A DNA stretch of 31,400 nt from a virus, in IMG/VR virus record IMGVR_UViG_3300025102_000154, positions 1 to 31,400 of that record; one strand, written 5' to 3'. The notes under the pieces were generated by a model. The model was given only the letters and a program-made list of their open reading frames with translations. It ran no database searches and was not told where the DNA came from. Both the position numbers and the translations under genes were made by a program. The first letter of the stretch is position 1. Each line of letters opens with the position of its first letter. Below are positions 23,858-31,400 of the stretch, piece by piece.

Positions 23858-24317
23858 ACTTATTAAAGACTTAGTGCTTGAAGGTAAACTATCAGATTAC
23901 GGTAAAAATAATACTCCAGCAGCATTGAATAAAGAAAAAGCTTTAGGTAGTAAAAAAGTAGATCCAATGGATTCTATTCAAGACCTAGATCTTAATACAT
24001 TAGGTAGAAACGTAACAGTAAAAGAATACAGATACGGTCCTCTTAATCCTAACGACGAAAAAGGTTCTAAAAAATTCTGGGAAGATAAAGCTGAAATGTG
24101 GGATACAACAGTAGAACACGCTAAGACTTCAAGATGTTCTAATTGTTCTGCTTTTAATCAAAAGCCTGCTACTCTTAAAAAAATAGCTAAAGCAATAGGA
24201 GATGAGGGTCAAAAGATAGTTAAACAATCTAATATAGGTTTTTGCGAATTTTTCTGGTTTAAATGTGCAGGTGCTAGATCATGCGATGCATGGGTCGGAG
24301 GCGGTCCTTTAAAATAA
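23844..24317 (+). CDS. Cys-rich conserved phage protein with leader peptide
   Basis: 157 residues, overlapping the SOD gene by 14 bases. Leader MKIIKLIKDLVLEGK (1-15) ends in V-L-E-G. A conserved domain follows: GPLNPNDEKGSKKFWEDKAE, MWDTTVEHAKTSRCSNCSAF, GFCEFFWFKCAGARSCDAW and VGGGP. The Cys at RCSNC, GFC, FKC and SC are spaced like a small metal-binding site (zinc or iron-sulphur). From memory this domain occurs in T4-like marine phages without known function. With the leader it could be an internal capsid protein. The next gene starts seven bases after the stop. Confidence 0.75.
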   Translation: MKIIKLIKDLVLEGKLSDYGKNNTPAALNKEKALGSKKVDPMDSIQDLDLNTLGRNVTVKEYRYGPLNPNDEKGSKKFWEDKAEMWDTTVEHAKTSRCSNCSAFNQKPATLKKIAKAIGDEGQKIVKQSNIGFCEFFWFKCAGARSCDAWVGGGPLK

Positions 24318-24323
24318 TTTATT

Positions 24324-25124
24324 ATGCCATTAGGAAAAAAAGCTGACGCAGGAGATTATATTAAAGACTTTCGAAAATCTGATGCACCTCAATTTAAAGG
24401 TAAGTCTAAAAAAAAGAAAGATCAAATGGCTGTAGCTGCTTATTTAGCTAAAAAAGACGAAATCGTAGATATAGTTAGAGAACTACTACAGGAAGCTGAC
24501 CCAAAAAAAGGTACTGGTAAAAAACCTAAAGGTTCTGACCGTAGGTTATACACCGATGAAAACCCTAAAGATACAGTCTCAGTAAAATTTTCTTCAAGAC
24601 AAGATATAGTAGATACTTTAAATAAAAAATCATTTAAATCTAAATCTCATGCTCGTCAATCTCAAGTAATTAATTTAATTCACCAAAGAGTAAGAGCGGC
24701 ATACGGTAGAGCAAAAGATCCTGCAGTTAAGAAAAGATTAAAAACAGCATTAGATTATGCTGAGCAAAGAAAAGAATCTTCTAAGAAAAAAACTCAAAGA
24801 TTAAAAAAAGCTAAAAACGAAAGTTTATGGGCTAATATTAATGCTAAAAAGAAAAGAGGCGAAAAATCTTCTCATAAAAATTCTAAAGCTTATAAAGCTG
24901 CAAAAAAAGCAGGTACTTCATTAAAGAAATCCAAAATGAAAGAAATAGTTTTAGATGTACTATATGAAAAAAGCGTACATGACCCAGTTAAACCAGGTAT
25001 ACTAAAAAAACGATTAGGTGATCTATCGTGCTCAAAAGTTAGATCAGCAAAAAGTAAACTTAAAAACAAAGGTACACATTACGCTAAAGCTTTACAAAGA
25101 TATTTAAATTACCACTGTCAATGA
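24324..25124 (+). CDS. Modular basic phage protein with two internal leader-like segments
   Basis: 266 residues. Module 1 (1-43): PLGKKADAGDYIKDFRKSDA, PQFKGKSKKKKDQMAVAAYL. Segment EIVDIVRELLQE-A (46-58) resembles a leader with LLQE. Module 2 (59-165): KPKGSDRRLYTDENPKDTVS, VKFSSRQDIVDTLNKKSFKS, SHARQSQVINLIHQRVRAAY, a conserved phage domain (DUF5824-like, from memory). After a Lys-rich linker comes a second leader-like segment MKEIVLDVLYE-K (205-216), and module 3 (217-266): KPGILKKRLGDLSCSKVRSA, KNKGTHYAKALQRYLNYHC. Modules 2 and 3 occur in separate proteins elsewhere, as far as I recall. Strongly basic. The arrangement suggests a polyprotein cut during head maturation, or simple domain shuffling. 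Confidence 0.7.
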   Translation: MPLGKKADAGDYIKDFRKSDAPQFKGKSKKKKDQMAVAAYLAKKDEIVDIVRELLQEADPKKGTGKKPKGSDRRLYTDENPKDTVSVKFSSRQDIVDTLNKKSFKSKSHARQSQVINLIHQRVRAAYGRAKDPAVKKRLKTALDYAEQRKESSKKKTQRLKKAKNESLWANINAKKKRGEKSSHKNSKAYKAAKKAGTSLKKSKMKEIVLDVLYEKSVHDPVKPGILKKRLGDLSCSKVRSAKSKLKNKGTHYAKALQRYLNYHCQ

Positions 25125-25747
25125 TATTAACAAATAATAAACTTAATAAGAAGAGCTATTTTACAGTACCTACTTTAGATATTGATACTTTAATAGATAA
25201 GGATAGCGTAGACTTATTTGATCAGAACGGATATCATTTAACTAAAGCTGAACAAGCATATTTACAGTACAACGGATATAAGCCAATTGAAAGAAGGCAT
25301 GAAGATTGTCTAAGGTACGATTGGTTAGTTTGGGATAAAAGAGAAGGAGCTCATATAAATCATTCTGATCTATTTGAGAGAAAAGGGTTTGATAAAGATG
25401 CTAGAGAACAGTTGTTACAAATAGCTAAAATTAACCCTATGTTGTATAAACTTATCAAAATGAAACCTAAATGGGGTATAGATATTTCTATAGACTACGT
25501 ATCCGAGAACGCAGTATTCGAAGTTTTTCATTATGAATGGGATTCATTTAACTTTAATGCAGTAATAGATAAAAAAGGAGAAATCGAAGAGTTTATGCTT
25601 AAAAATGATTGGGATGATATTGCTAAAACTTTATGGAATAAAAAAGACGAATGGTATAATCTTAATTTTTTTGAGCAAACACAGTGGAGAACTGATTATT
25701 TTGGATTATCTCCAGAAAACTTTAAAAATGTTATTTGGGAAGATTAA
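25121..25747 (+). CDS. Conserved hypothetical phage protein
   Basis: 208 residues, starting by ATGA overlap with the previous gene. Acidic and aromatic-rich, with no Cys pair except one Cys, no signal peptide and no leader. Notable segments: YHLTKAEQAYLQYNGYKPIE, LRYDWLVWDKREGAHINHSD and LFERKGFDKDAREQLLQIA. I do not recognise the family. The lack of the leader, unlike most neighbours, suggests it acts in the infected cell or in virion assembly rather than as capsid cargo. Followed by a 39-base gap with a promoter-like motif. Confidence 0.65.
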   Translation: MILTNNKLNKKSYFTVPTLDIDTLIDKDSVDLFDQNGYHLTKAEQAYLQYNGYKPIERRHEDCLRYDWLVWDKREGAHINHSDLFERKGFDKDAREQLLQIAKINPMLYKLIKMKPKWGIDISIDYVSENAVFEVFHYEWDSFNFNAVIDKKGEIEEFMLKNDWDDIAKTLWNKKDEWYNLNFFEQTQWRTDYFGLSPENFKNVIWED

Positions 25748-25757
25748 TCTATTTATT
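25747..25757 (+). promoter_or_regulatory. Candidate phage promoter, TATTTAT class
   Basis: TCTATTTATTT (TATTTAT at 25750-25756) in the 39-base gap before the 833-residue gene, 37 bases from its ATG, the same distance as the site at 21989. Confidence 0.3.
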
Positions 25758-25786
25758 TATATACCTATATAAAACTTACACATATA

Positions 25787-28288
25787 ATGGCTAAAGATAA
25801 AATTACTATTAAAGAAGAAGAAATGGGAGATGATGGATTCGTTGCGACTGACGATGAAAAAAAAGCTGCTGATCTAGCTAAAGACGGAGTTAAAGTCAAA
25901 CTTACTAGTGAACAAGAAGGAATAACTTTTTCAATTAAAGAAACTAAAGCAATAGCAAAAGAAGTAGGAAAAGCATTAATCGAAGCTTTGAGAGAAGCAG
26001 GTGATGAAATAGAAACAATTAAAGCTCATCATATTCAAGAAAATACTTTTGATGTATATGTAAAATATAAAAACGATTTTGAAGACGAATTTACTTTTGA
26101 TATTAGAGAAGATAGGTTACATTTAGTAGATTTTTCTTTTGATAAAGATTTAGTTGACGTAGGAGTTAAACCCTCAGGAGAGCCTATAGTTAATGTAGAT
26201 GTATTAAAAAATGAATTACTAAAACACTTTAAATCTCTAAACGAAGAAGAAACAGATAGGCAAAAATATCTGAGAATGTTAGATATGTACAAAAAATCTT
26301 CTGGTCAAGATAGAAAAGATTTAAAAGGTAAAGTTGAAAAAGCGGCTAAACAAGTTGGAATTAAATTACAATTATCTGAAGCTCCTGAAGGTATGTATTA
26401 CTTAAAAGTAGACATTAGAGATGCTAGACAGGCTATTGGAATACTTGACGATAAATACAGAAAAGAAGTTGAATTTAGCGGTTCAGATACTTATTACTTT
26501 AATGACGAAACTACTGCCTACGATGCTATGATGGACTTAAAAGCTAACGATATAGTGATAGCTGATACTAATTTAGACCTATTCGCTGAAGGAACAGATA
26601 ACGAAATGGAATTAAAAGGACAAGAATTAGTAGACTATATAATGAACCATTGGAATTGGTCAGAAGAAAAAACATTAAAGTTTCTTGCAGATAAATTCGG
26701 TAATAGTCAAGAAATAAAAGAAGAATCAGACTTAATTAAAAAATATCAACAGAGTATACCTAATTATCCTAGACTGGCTTTAGATATCTTAAATAAAAAT
26801 AAAAAAGAAATAGGTAGTATATACGATAAGTACAAAGGTCAAGGTCAAAATGCTAATATGGCATTAAAAAAAGATTTAATGACATTGCTTCAACCAGACA
26901 TCGATAATGTTGATGTTCCGGAAGATAAAAAAGAACTAGTTATGAAATATATTAAAATGGGACTAGCATCTCATGAAAGAGCATCTATCTACAGAGCAGG
27001 GGGCATCAACCCAGATACTAAGGTAGTAGGGGAAGCTAATATAAATCCTGAAGCAGAAAAATACGTTAAAAGATTTATTTCTGGTGTAGCACAAAAGTAC
27101 GGCTATGATGAAATGGACGCAGTACATCTTATTTATCAAGTACTTGCAAATACAGGTTACCTAGATATGAGATTAGAAAATATTAACGAAAGAGTTGGTG
27201 CTTTACAAGATTTTATTAACCTAATAAGAGATAGAGCTATTGATAGTGAATTCTCAGAACAAGAAGAAGCACTAGAAGTAATAGAAGCTTTAGCAGATCA
27301 TTACGGTATTAAAATACAAACAGGCGGTTTTGTAGGAGAAGGTCAGTTAAAAGAATATACAGACCGTTCATTCACAGGATCAGGAGTAATAGATGATGCT
27401 AATGAAAAAAGTCCAGATATGTTTACTAAAAAGTTATTTGCAGACCTACTACCTAAAGGAGTAGCTAGTGAAAACGATGCCATAGAAGCTTTAAAAGCAC
27501 ATGATAAGAGTGGTATCAAAGCTAGAATGGGGCAATATGCTCCAATGTTTGTTCATCTTCAATATCATAATTTAGAGCATGAAGGTGAAGACTATAGAAT
27601 ACATCAAAAACAGTATTATAATAGCAACTTTAAAGATAAAGATCCAGACTTTAATCCTGAAGTATCTCTATTAACATTAATTAAGATTACTAAGAAAGCA
27701 GCCGATAGACGTGATAGAGAAGAAACTGAGGTGTTAGGTAAAATAGTTGTTAAAACTGATCAATATATACAAGATCTTAGTAACTTACCTGGATTAGGTA
27801 AGGGAGTAAGTGAAGCAATAAATGAAGATGAAAATGCACTAATTATCAACGGTAAAGCAGTTGATATTGGGACTATAGAAGTAGATGGAGTAGATAAATC
27901 TCAAGGATATGATGATGGTACCGCAGATGCATTTGCTGTATATGCTGAATTTGAAGATGGTAGTAAATTAACCGATAGTGAACTAGAAGAACTTACAGAT
28001 GACAACCCTGATTTAATTCATAATCTTGCCATAGATTCTTTTCATGAATCAGCACCAGGTTACAAACACGACTGTGCTGCTCATGTAGTTCACGAAACTT
28101 ACGGCCATGGAATGTGTATACCAGAAAAACATACCTTAATTAAAGAAGGAAATAAGTATGTAGTAACTCATTACGATGTGGTTTTTAAGAAAGATAGAAA
28201 AGTAGTAAGAGATATTCCGGTCAACGAGTTAAAAATAATTACTCAAAACGAACACTGGCATAAAGGGTATAAAAAGAAAAAGAAATAA
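25787..28288 (+). CDS. Large modular acidic protein, possible capsid-interior polyprotein
   Basis: 833 residues, no signal peptide or membrane segment. It reads as a chain of small domains separated by hydrophobic-x-E-A/G junctions: QLSE-A (198), LFAE-G (268), VVGE-A (416), FVGE-G (518), GVSE-A (676). Modules include a beta domain (200-265: GMYYLKVDIRDARQAIG..YYFND), helical regions (270-510), a charged alpha domain (520-670), a beta/acidic domain (684-750: ALIINGKAVDIGTIEVDGVD, GSKLTDSELEELTDDNPDL) and a His/Cys-rich C-terminal module (755-833: APGYKHDCAAHVVHETYGHG, then QNEHWHKGYKKKKK). The last two modules occur in other marine phage proteins as I recall. The junctions fit prohead-protease specificity. 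A scaffold/core protein or internal polyprotein is plausible; function is unknown. Confidence 0.7.
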   Translation: MAKDKITIKEEEMGDDGFVATDDEKKAADLAKDGVKVKLTSEQEGITFSIKETKAIAKEVGKALIEALREAGDEIETIKAHHIQENTFDVYVKYKNDFEDEFTFDIREDRLHLVDFSFDKDLVDVGVKPSGEPIVNVDVLKNELLKHFKSLNEEETDRQKYLRMLDMYKKSSGQDRKDLKGKVEKAAKQVGIKLQLSEAPEGMYYLKVDIRDARQAIGILDDKYRKEVEFSGSDTYYFNDETTAYDAMMDLKANDIVIADTNLDLFAEGTDNEMELKGQELVDYIMNHWNWSEEKTLKFLADKFGNSQEIKEESDLIKKYQQSIPNYPRLALDILNKNKKEIGSIYDKYKGQGQNANMALKKDLMTLLQPDIDNVDVPEDKKELVMKYIKMGLASHERASIYRAGGINPDTKVVGEANINPEAEKYVKRFISGVAQKYGYDEMDAVHLIYQVLANTGYLDMRLENINERVGALQDFINLIRDRAIDSEFSEQEEALEVIEALADHYGIKIQTGGFVGEGQLKEYTDRSFTGSGVIDDANEKSPDMFTKKLFADLLPKGVASENDAIEALKAHDKSGIKARMGQYAPMFVHLQYHNLEHEGEDYRIHQKQYYNSNFKDKDPDFNPEVSLLTLIKITKKAADRRDREETEVLGKIVVKTDQYIQDLSNLPGLGKGVSEAINEDENALIINGKAVDIGTIEVDGVDKSQGYDDGTADAFAVYAEFEDGSKLTDSELEELTDDNPDLIHNLAIDSFHESAPGYKHDCAAHVVHETYGHGMCIPEKHTLIKEGNKYVVTHYDVVFKKDRKVVRDIPVNELKIITQNEHWHKGYKKKKK

Positions 28289-28289
28289 T

Positions 28290-28895
28290 ATGAAAGTAAG
28301 TAGATTTAAATATTTAGTTGAACAAGCTTATTTGGAAGTCTTAAAAGAAGCTGATGAACCTAAACCAGAAGATCCAATAGGGGATGAAAAAGCTAGTGAA
28401 CAGACAGTATTAGAAGATGCTACTGATCAAATGTTAAGCAAATTTCCAACTTTAAAAAATACTTTAGTTAAACTTATGACTGAGGATTTTAAAGAATTTG
28501 TAGATACTATAGATTGGGTATCACCTAAACCTACTACTTTTAAAGTAAATTTAGTAAACGGTCAAGATTTTACGTTAAAATGGACCGGTAAAAATTTCCA
28601 AGCTCAAATATTAGGTAAAAGGTATATGCTTGGAAATATAAGTGATTTTCAACAAGCTTTAGATAAATTATCTAAACTCTATCAACAAGCACCTTTAAAA
28701 GGAGCTGGTGAAGAAGGCGGCGAAGGCGGCGAAGCAGACTTTGGCGGAGGCGGAGGCGGAGCAGACTTCCCCGGTGAAGAAGGTGGAGGCGAAGAAGCAG
28801 CATTTGATGATGCAGGAGCAGCCGGAGGAGAAGAAGGCGGTGGAGAAGACCTAGGCGGAGAAGAAATAGATTTCGAAGCAGGAGAAGAAGGATAA
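28290..28895 (+). CDS. Acidic Gly/Glu-rich tailed protein with leader-like N-terminus
   Basis: 201 residues. N-terminal MKVSRFKYLVEQAYLEVLKE-A is a longer, helical, leader-like segment. A compact alpha/beta domain (about 45-130: TDQMLSKFPTLKNTLVKLMT, FKVNLVNGQDFTLKWTGKNF) is followed by a highly acidic tail of G, E, D and A (about 135-201). The tail is GC-rich (GGCGGA repeats), which stands out from the AT-rich background. Acidic proteins like this occur in T4-like prohead cores (gp67/gp68 type), but sequence similarity is not evident. The tail could mimic DNA or fill the capsid. Two bases separate it from the 833-residue gene; the next ATG follows its stop directly. Confidence 0.7.
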   Translation: MKVSRFKYLVEQAYLEVLKEADEPKPEDPIGDEKASEQTVLEDATDQMLSKFPTLKNTLVKLMTEDFKEFVDTIDWVSPKPTTFKVNLVNGQDFTLKWTGKNFQAQILGKRYMLGNISDFQQALDKLSKLYQQAPLKGAGEEGGEGGEADFGGGGGGADFPGEEGGGEEAAFDDAGAAGGEEGGGEDLGGEEIDFEAGEEG

Positions 28896-30008
28896 ATGAA
28901 TCTTATAGATAAAGTCATATTAGAATGGTCTTATAGGACCAAAAAAGGATACCCTGATATCAACAATAGAGATGATGTAAGGATATTTGAGTCTTTATTT
29001 GGAATTGACTTATTTGAAGGAAAAAAACCTATAGAATACCTTTCACCTGAAGCACAAAAATTAGGTAAAGAACTTATTAAAAAATTAGGTCTTGAAGATG
29101 ATGAAATAAAAGCTCATGCAAAAAATAGAATTATAGTATATACTGATAGACCTAGGCAAGAGGTATTTAATTCACTAAAAGATTTAGGTTACGAAAAAGA
29201 TTTGATCAGAGGCTCCAGTGCAGGAGGTTTTAAAACACCTGAAGGAATTGAAATTATTCATAAAGCTCAAACGTCTGTTGGTGATGCTGGATTGGATAAT
29301 GAGGATATTGTAGTTAGAAAAATAAAAGAAAGAGCTGAACTTGAAAGACAGATTACAGTTATATTTAAAGGTTCAAATAAATCTTTAGAATATAAAGGTG
29401 TTACTGGGGCAGTAGGAGTAGGAAGAGAAAGCGGAGGAAATAAAAAAGCTGATATAAAACTTTTAACATCAGGTGGTGACAAGGGTATTTCCATAAAAAA
29501 AGACGGCCCATTTAGATGGTCTTCAGCAATGAAAACCCATGGAGATATTTTTCATAAAGTAATGGGTGATGCATATAAAGGTAAAAGAAGTGATTTGAAA
29601 TTAATTTCAGATAAAGATAACCCTAGAGTGCTAGTTATGATGAATCCAAAAAATAACTTACCATACGGTAGAATTCATGTAATCAATGCACCAGGATTAG
29701 ATTTTGAAACTATGGCATTCGGATCTGATAAAGTATCAGTAGTACAACGTACTTTTGAGGACGATGATTTTAAATTTAATAAGGGAGTACTAACTATTAC
29801 TTCAACTAAAGTATATAAAGAGGTTAGTGACTTTGACGATGATGATAAACCTATTATACAGTTTGAAAGAAATGCATCAAAAGCATCACAGACAGATGGT
29901 TATGTAGGTAGGGGTATCACTATAAGAACTGTACCTATATCAGTTAAAAATAAAGTAACATCTAGAGCGAATAACCTTACTATAGATTATAATGATCTAG
30001 ATATATAA
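28896..30008 (+). CDS. Possible PD-(D/E)XK nuclease with leader peptide
   Basis: 370 residues. Leader MNLIDKVILEW (1-11) with I-L-E. The segment GGNKKADIKLLTSGGDKGIS, then IKKDGPFRWSSAM (180-213), has the D...(S)xK arrangement of a restriction-endonuclease-like core: D186 at the end of one strand and SIK (199-201) on the next. The second acidic residue of the motif appears replaced by Ser, which occurs in some nuclease families but weakens the call. The remaining C-terminal part is beta-rich (ITSTKVYKEVSDF, ITIRTVPISVKN). If real, it would be a nuclease delivered with the genome or acting on host DNA. The terminase starts five bases after its stop. Confidence 0.6.
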   Translation: MNLIDKVILEWSYRTKKGYPDINNRDDVRIFESLFGIDLFEGKKPIEYLSPEAQKLGKELIKKLGLEDDEIKAHAKNRIIVYTDRPRQEVFNSLKDLGYEKDLIRGSSAGGFKTPEGIEIIHKAQTSVGDAGLDNEDIVVRKIKERAELERQITVIFKGSNKSLEYKGVTGAVGVGRESGGNKKADIKLLTSGGDKGISIKKDGPFRWSSAMKTHGDIFHKVMGDAYKGKRSDLKLISDKDNPRVLVMMNPKNNLPYGRIHVINAPGLDFETMAFGSDKVSVVQRTFEDDDFKFNKGVLTITSTKVYKEVSDFDDDDKPIIQFERNASKASQTDGYVGRGITIRTVPISVKNKVTSRANNLTIDYNDLDI

Positions 30009-30013
30009 AAGTT

Positions 30014-31400
30014 ATGGCACAGAATATTAAAAAAATAATAGCACAAGAGTTTTTAAAATGTGCTAAGGATCCGTCGTACTTTATGAAAAAGTACTGCTAT
30101 ATACAGCATCCTACTAGAGGTAGAATTCTTTTTAATTTATACCCTTTTCAGTCAGAAGTCCTACATTTATTCAGGGATAATGACTATATTATTACTCTTA
30201 AATCTAGACAGTTAGGTATTTCTACTTTAGCAGCAGCATATAGTTTATGGTTAATGCTCTTTCATAAAGATAAAAATGTATTAGCATTAGCAACTACACA
30301 GGCAACAGCAAGAAACTTGGTTTCTAAAACAATGTTTATGTACGACCAGTTACCTAAGTGGTTACGTTTACCTGCCGTAGAAAAGAATAAATTATCATTA
30401 AGACTTAAAAACGGTTCTAAAATTACAGCTAAATCTTCTAACGCAGATGCAGCAAGATCAGAAGCTGTTTCCCTGTTATTAATAGATGAAGCAGCGTTTA
30501 TAGATAATATTGCAGAAACCTTTACAGCTGCGCAACAAACGTTAGCAACGGGTGGACAGTGTATGGCTTTATCAACTCCTAACGGAATTGGAAATTGGTT
30601 TCACCAAACTTGGGAAAAAGCAGAATCAGGGGAAAACAGTTTTTTACCTATAAGATTACCGTGGACCGTTCATCCCGAAAGAAATGATGAATGGCGAGAT
30701 CAGCAAGATCGAGACTTAGGACCTCGAATGGCTGGTCAGGAATGTGATTGCGATTTTCTAGCATCAGGAGATACTGTTTTTGAGCCGGATGATTTACTTT
30801 TTTACGAACAGACTTATCAAAAAGACCCTGTTGAAAAAAGAGGAGTTGATGGTAATTTATGGATTTGGGAACAACCTGATTACTCAAAATCTTATATGGT
30901 AGTAGCCGATGTAGCTAGAGGAGATTCAGCAGATTACTCAGCTTTTCACGTATTTGATATTGAAACCTGTGTACAGGTAGGTGAATATAAAGGTAAATTA
31001 TCTCCTAAAGATTTTGGAAATGTTCTGGTAGCAGTAGCAGCTGAGTATAATGACGCTTTATTAGTTGTAGAAAACGCTAATATAGGATGGGCTACTATAG
31101 AACAAGTAATGGAAAGACAGTACCGTAATCTTTACTACAGTCCTAGAAACCAAATGGATACAGTAGAATCATATATGGCTAAATATGAAAGAGACAAACT
31201 AGTACCAGGCTTCACTATGTCAATGAGAACTAGGCCCTTAGTTATAGCTAAAATGATGGAATATATAAGGGAAAAAGGTGTTACCGTACAGTCAAAGCGA
31301 TTAATGGGTGAAATGAGAGTATTCGTTTGGAAAAATGGTAAAGCTCAAGCACAAACTAGTTACAATGATGACTTACTAATGGCATGTGCAACTGCACTAT
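30014..31400 (+). CDS. Terminase large subunit, partial (3' end outside window)
   Basis: 462 residues visible from ATG 30014, running off the right edge in an open frame. The N-terminal ATPase has Walker A LKSRQLGIST (62-71), Walker B LLLIDEA (154-160) and a coupling motif LSTPNG (186-191). The RNase H-fold nuclease begins with VVADVARGDSADYSAFHV (D299 as first metal ligand) and LLVVENANIGW (E353). The order, spacing and SRQLG form match the T4 gp17 type of large terminase, which packages DNA into proheads and cuts the concatemer. The gene follows the leader-bearing nuclease gene. No small terminase subunit is recognisable upstream. Confidence 0.95.
   Translation, partial: MAQNIKKIIAQEFLKCAKDPSYFMKKYCYIQHPTRGRILFNLYPFQSEVLHLFRDNDYIITLKSRQLGISTLAAAYSLWLMLFHKDKNVLALATTQATARNLVSKTMFMYDQLPKWLRLPAVEKNKLSLRLKNGSKITAKSSNADAARSEAVSLLLIDEAAFIDNIAETFTAAQQTLATGGQCMALSTPNGIGNWFHQTWEKAESGENSFLPIRLPWTVHPERNDEWRDQQDRDLGPRMAGQECDCDFLASGDTVFEPDDLLFYEQTYQKDPVEKRGVDGNLWIWEQPDYSKSYMVVADVARGDSADYSAFHVFDIETCVQVGEYKGKLSPKDFGNVLVAVAAEYNDALLVVENANIGWATIEQVMERQYRNLYYSPRNQMDTVESYMAKYERDKLVPGFTMSMRTRPLVIAKMMEYIREKGVTVQSKRLMGEMRVFVWKNGKAQAQTSYNDDLLMACATAL

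Noticed and set aside
28682-28918. Antisense Ser/Pro-rich ORF opposite the acidic tail
   Set aside because: It is the complement of GGA/GAA repeat codons and has no independent support.

Overview
The window looks like part of the late (virion) region of a large, AT-rich, strictly lytic-type tailed phage with T4-like features. All genes lie on the + strand, tightly packed and often joined by ATGA or 14-base overlaps. The strongest anchors are the large terminase subunit running off the right edge, a tail-collar-domain fibre protein, long beta-roll fibres and a CHC2/Toprim primase. Start codons are preceded by A-rich sequence with almost no Shine-Dalgarno motifs. Fibres carry the 'LYINN..PLI.GDF' module common in flavobacterial adhesins, there is a lipoprotein gene with an LSSC lipobox, and three promoter-like sites read TTG-N20-TATATTA. 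Together these suggest a Bacteroidetes (probably marine flavobacterial) host. This is inference; no host marker is present.

Layout. 1-4095: the end of one structural gene and three further structural or baseplate-type proteins, the last two sharing a C-terminal domain. 4096-4428: the only long gene-free stretch; it holds a group IA self-splicing intron core that does not interrupt any recognisable gene, followed by a GC-rich hairpin. 4429-12878: four tail-fibre or adhesin genes built from collar, YadA-like head and GDGSGLTG modules. 12953-16292: a short operon with a GT9-like glycosyltransferase, a GIY-YIG nuclease and small phage proteins, ending in a minimal protein kinase. 16340-20804: primase, RecB/Cas4-like nuclease, a lipoprotein that overlaps a P-loop kinase by 227 bases, and a nucleotidyltransferase-metallopeptidase fusion. 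20870-30008: HAD phosphatase, Zn-ribbon protein, a two-part protein ending in Fe/Mn superoxide dismutase, several basic or Cys-rich conserved phage proteins, an 833-residue modular protein, an acidic protein and a possible PD-(D/E)XK nuclease. 30014 to the end: terminase.

The most interesting signal is a short hydrophobic leader, roughly MK-I/L-S-x-I-I/L-L-x-E followed by A, G or another residue. It sits at the start of many otherwise unrelated proteins (kinase, P-loop kinase, HAD, SOD fusion, Cys-rich protein, nuclease and others), and similar segments recur inside fused proteins between domains. In T4, internal head proteins and Alt carry a short N-terminal capsid-targeting peptide that the prohead protease gp21 removes after (L/I)-x-E. 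I propose that this region encodes a cargo of enzymes packaged in the capsid and delivered with the DNA, some of them as polyproteins cut during head maturation. A second non-random signal is that every intergenic gap of 39 bases or more, apart from the intron gap, contains one of two motifs: GTTG-N20-TATATTA or AAGMTATTTAT.
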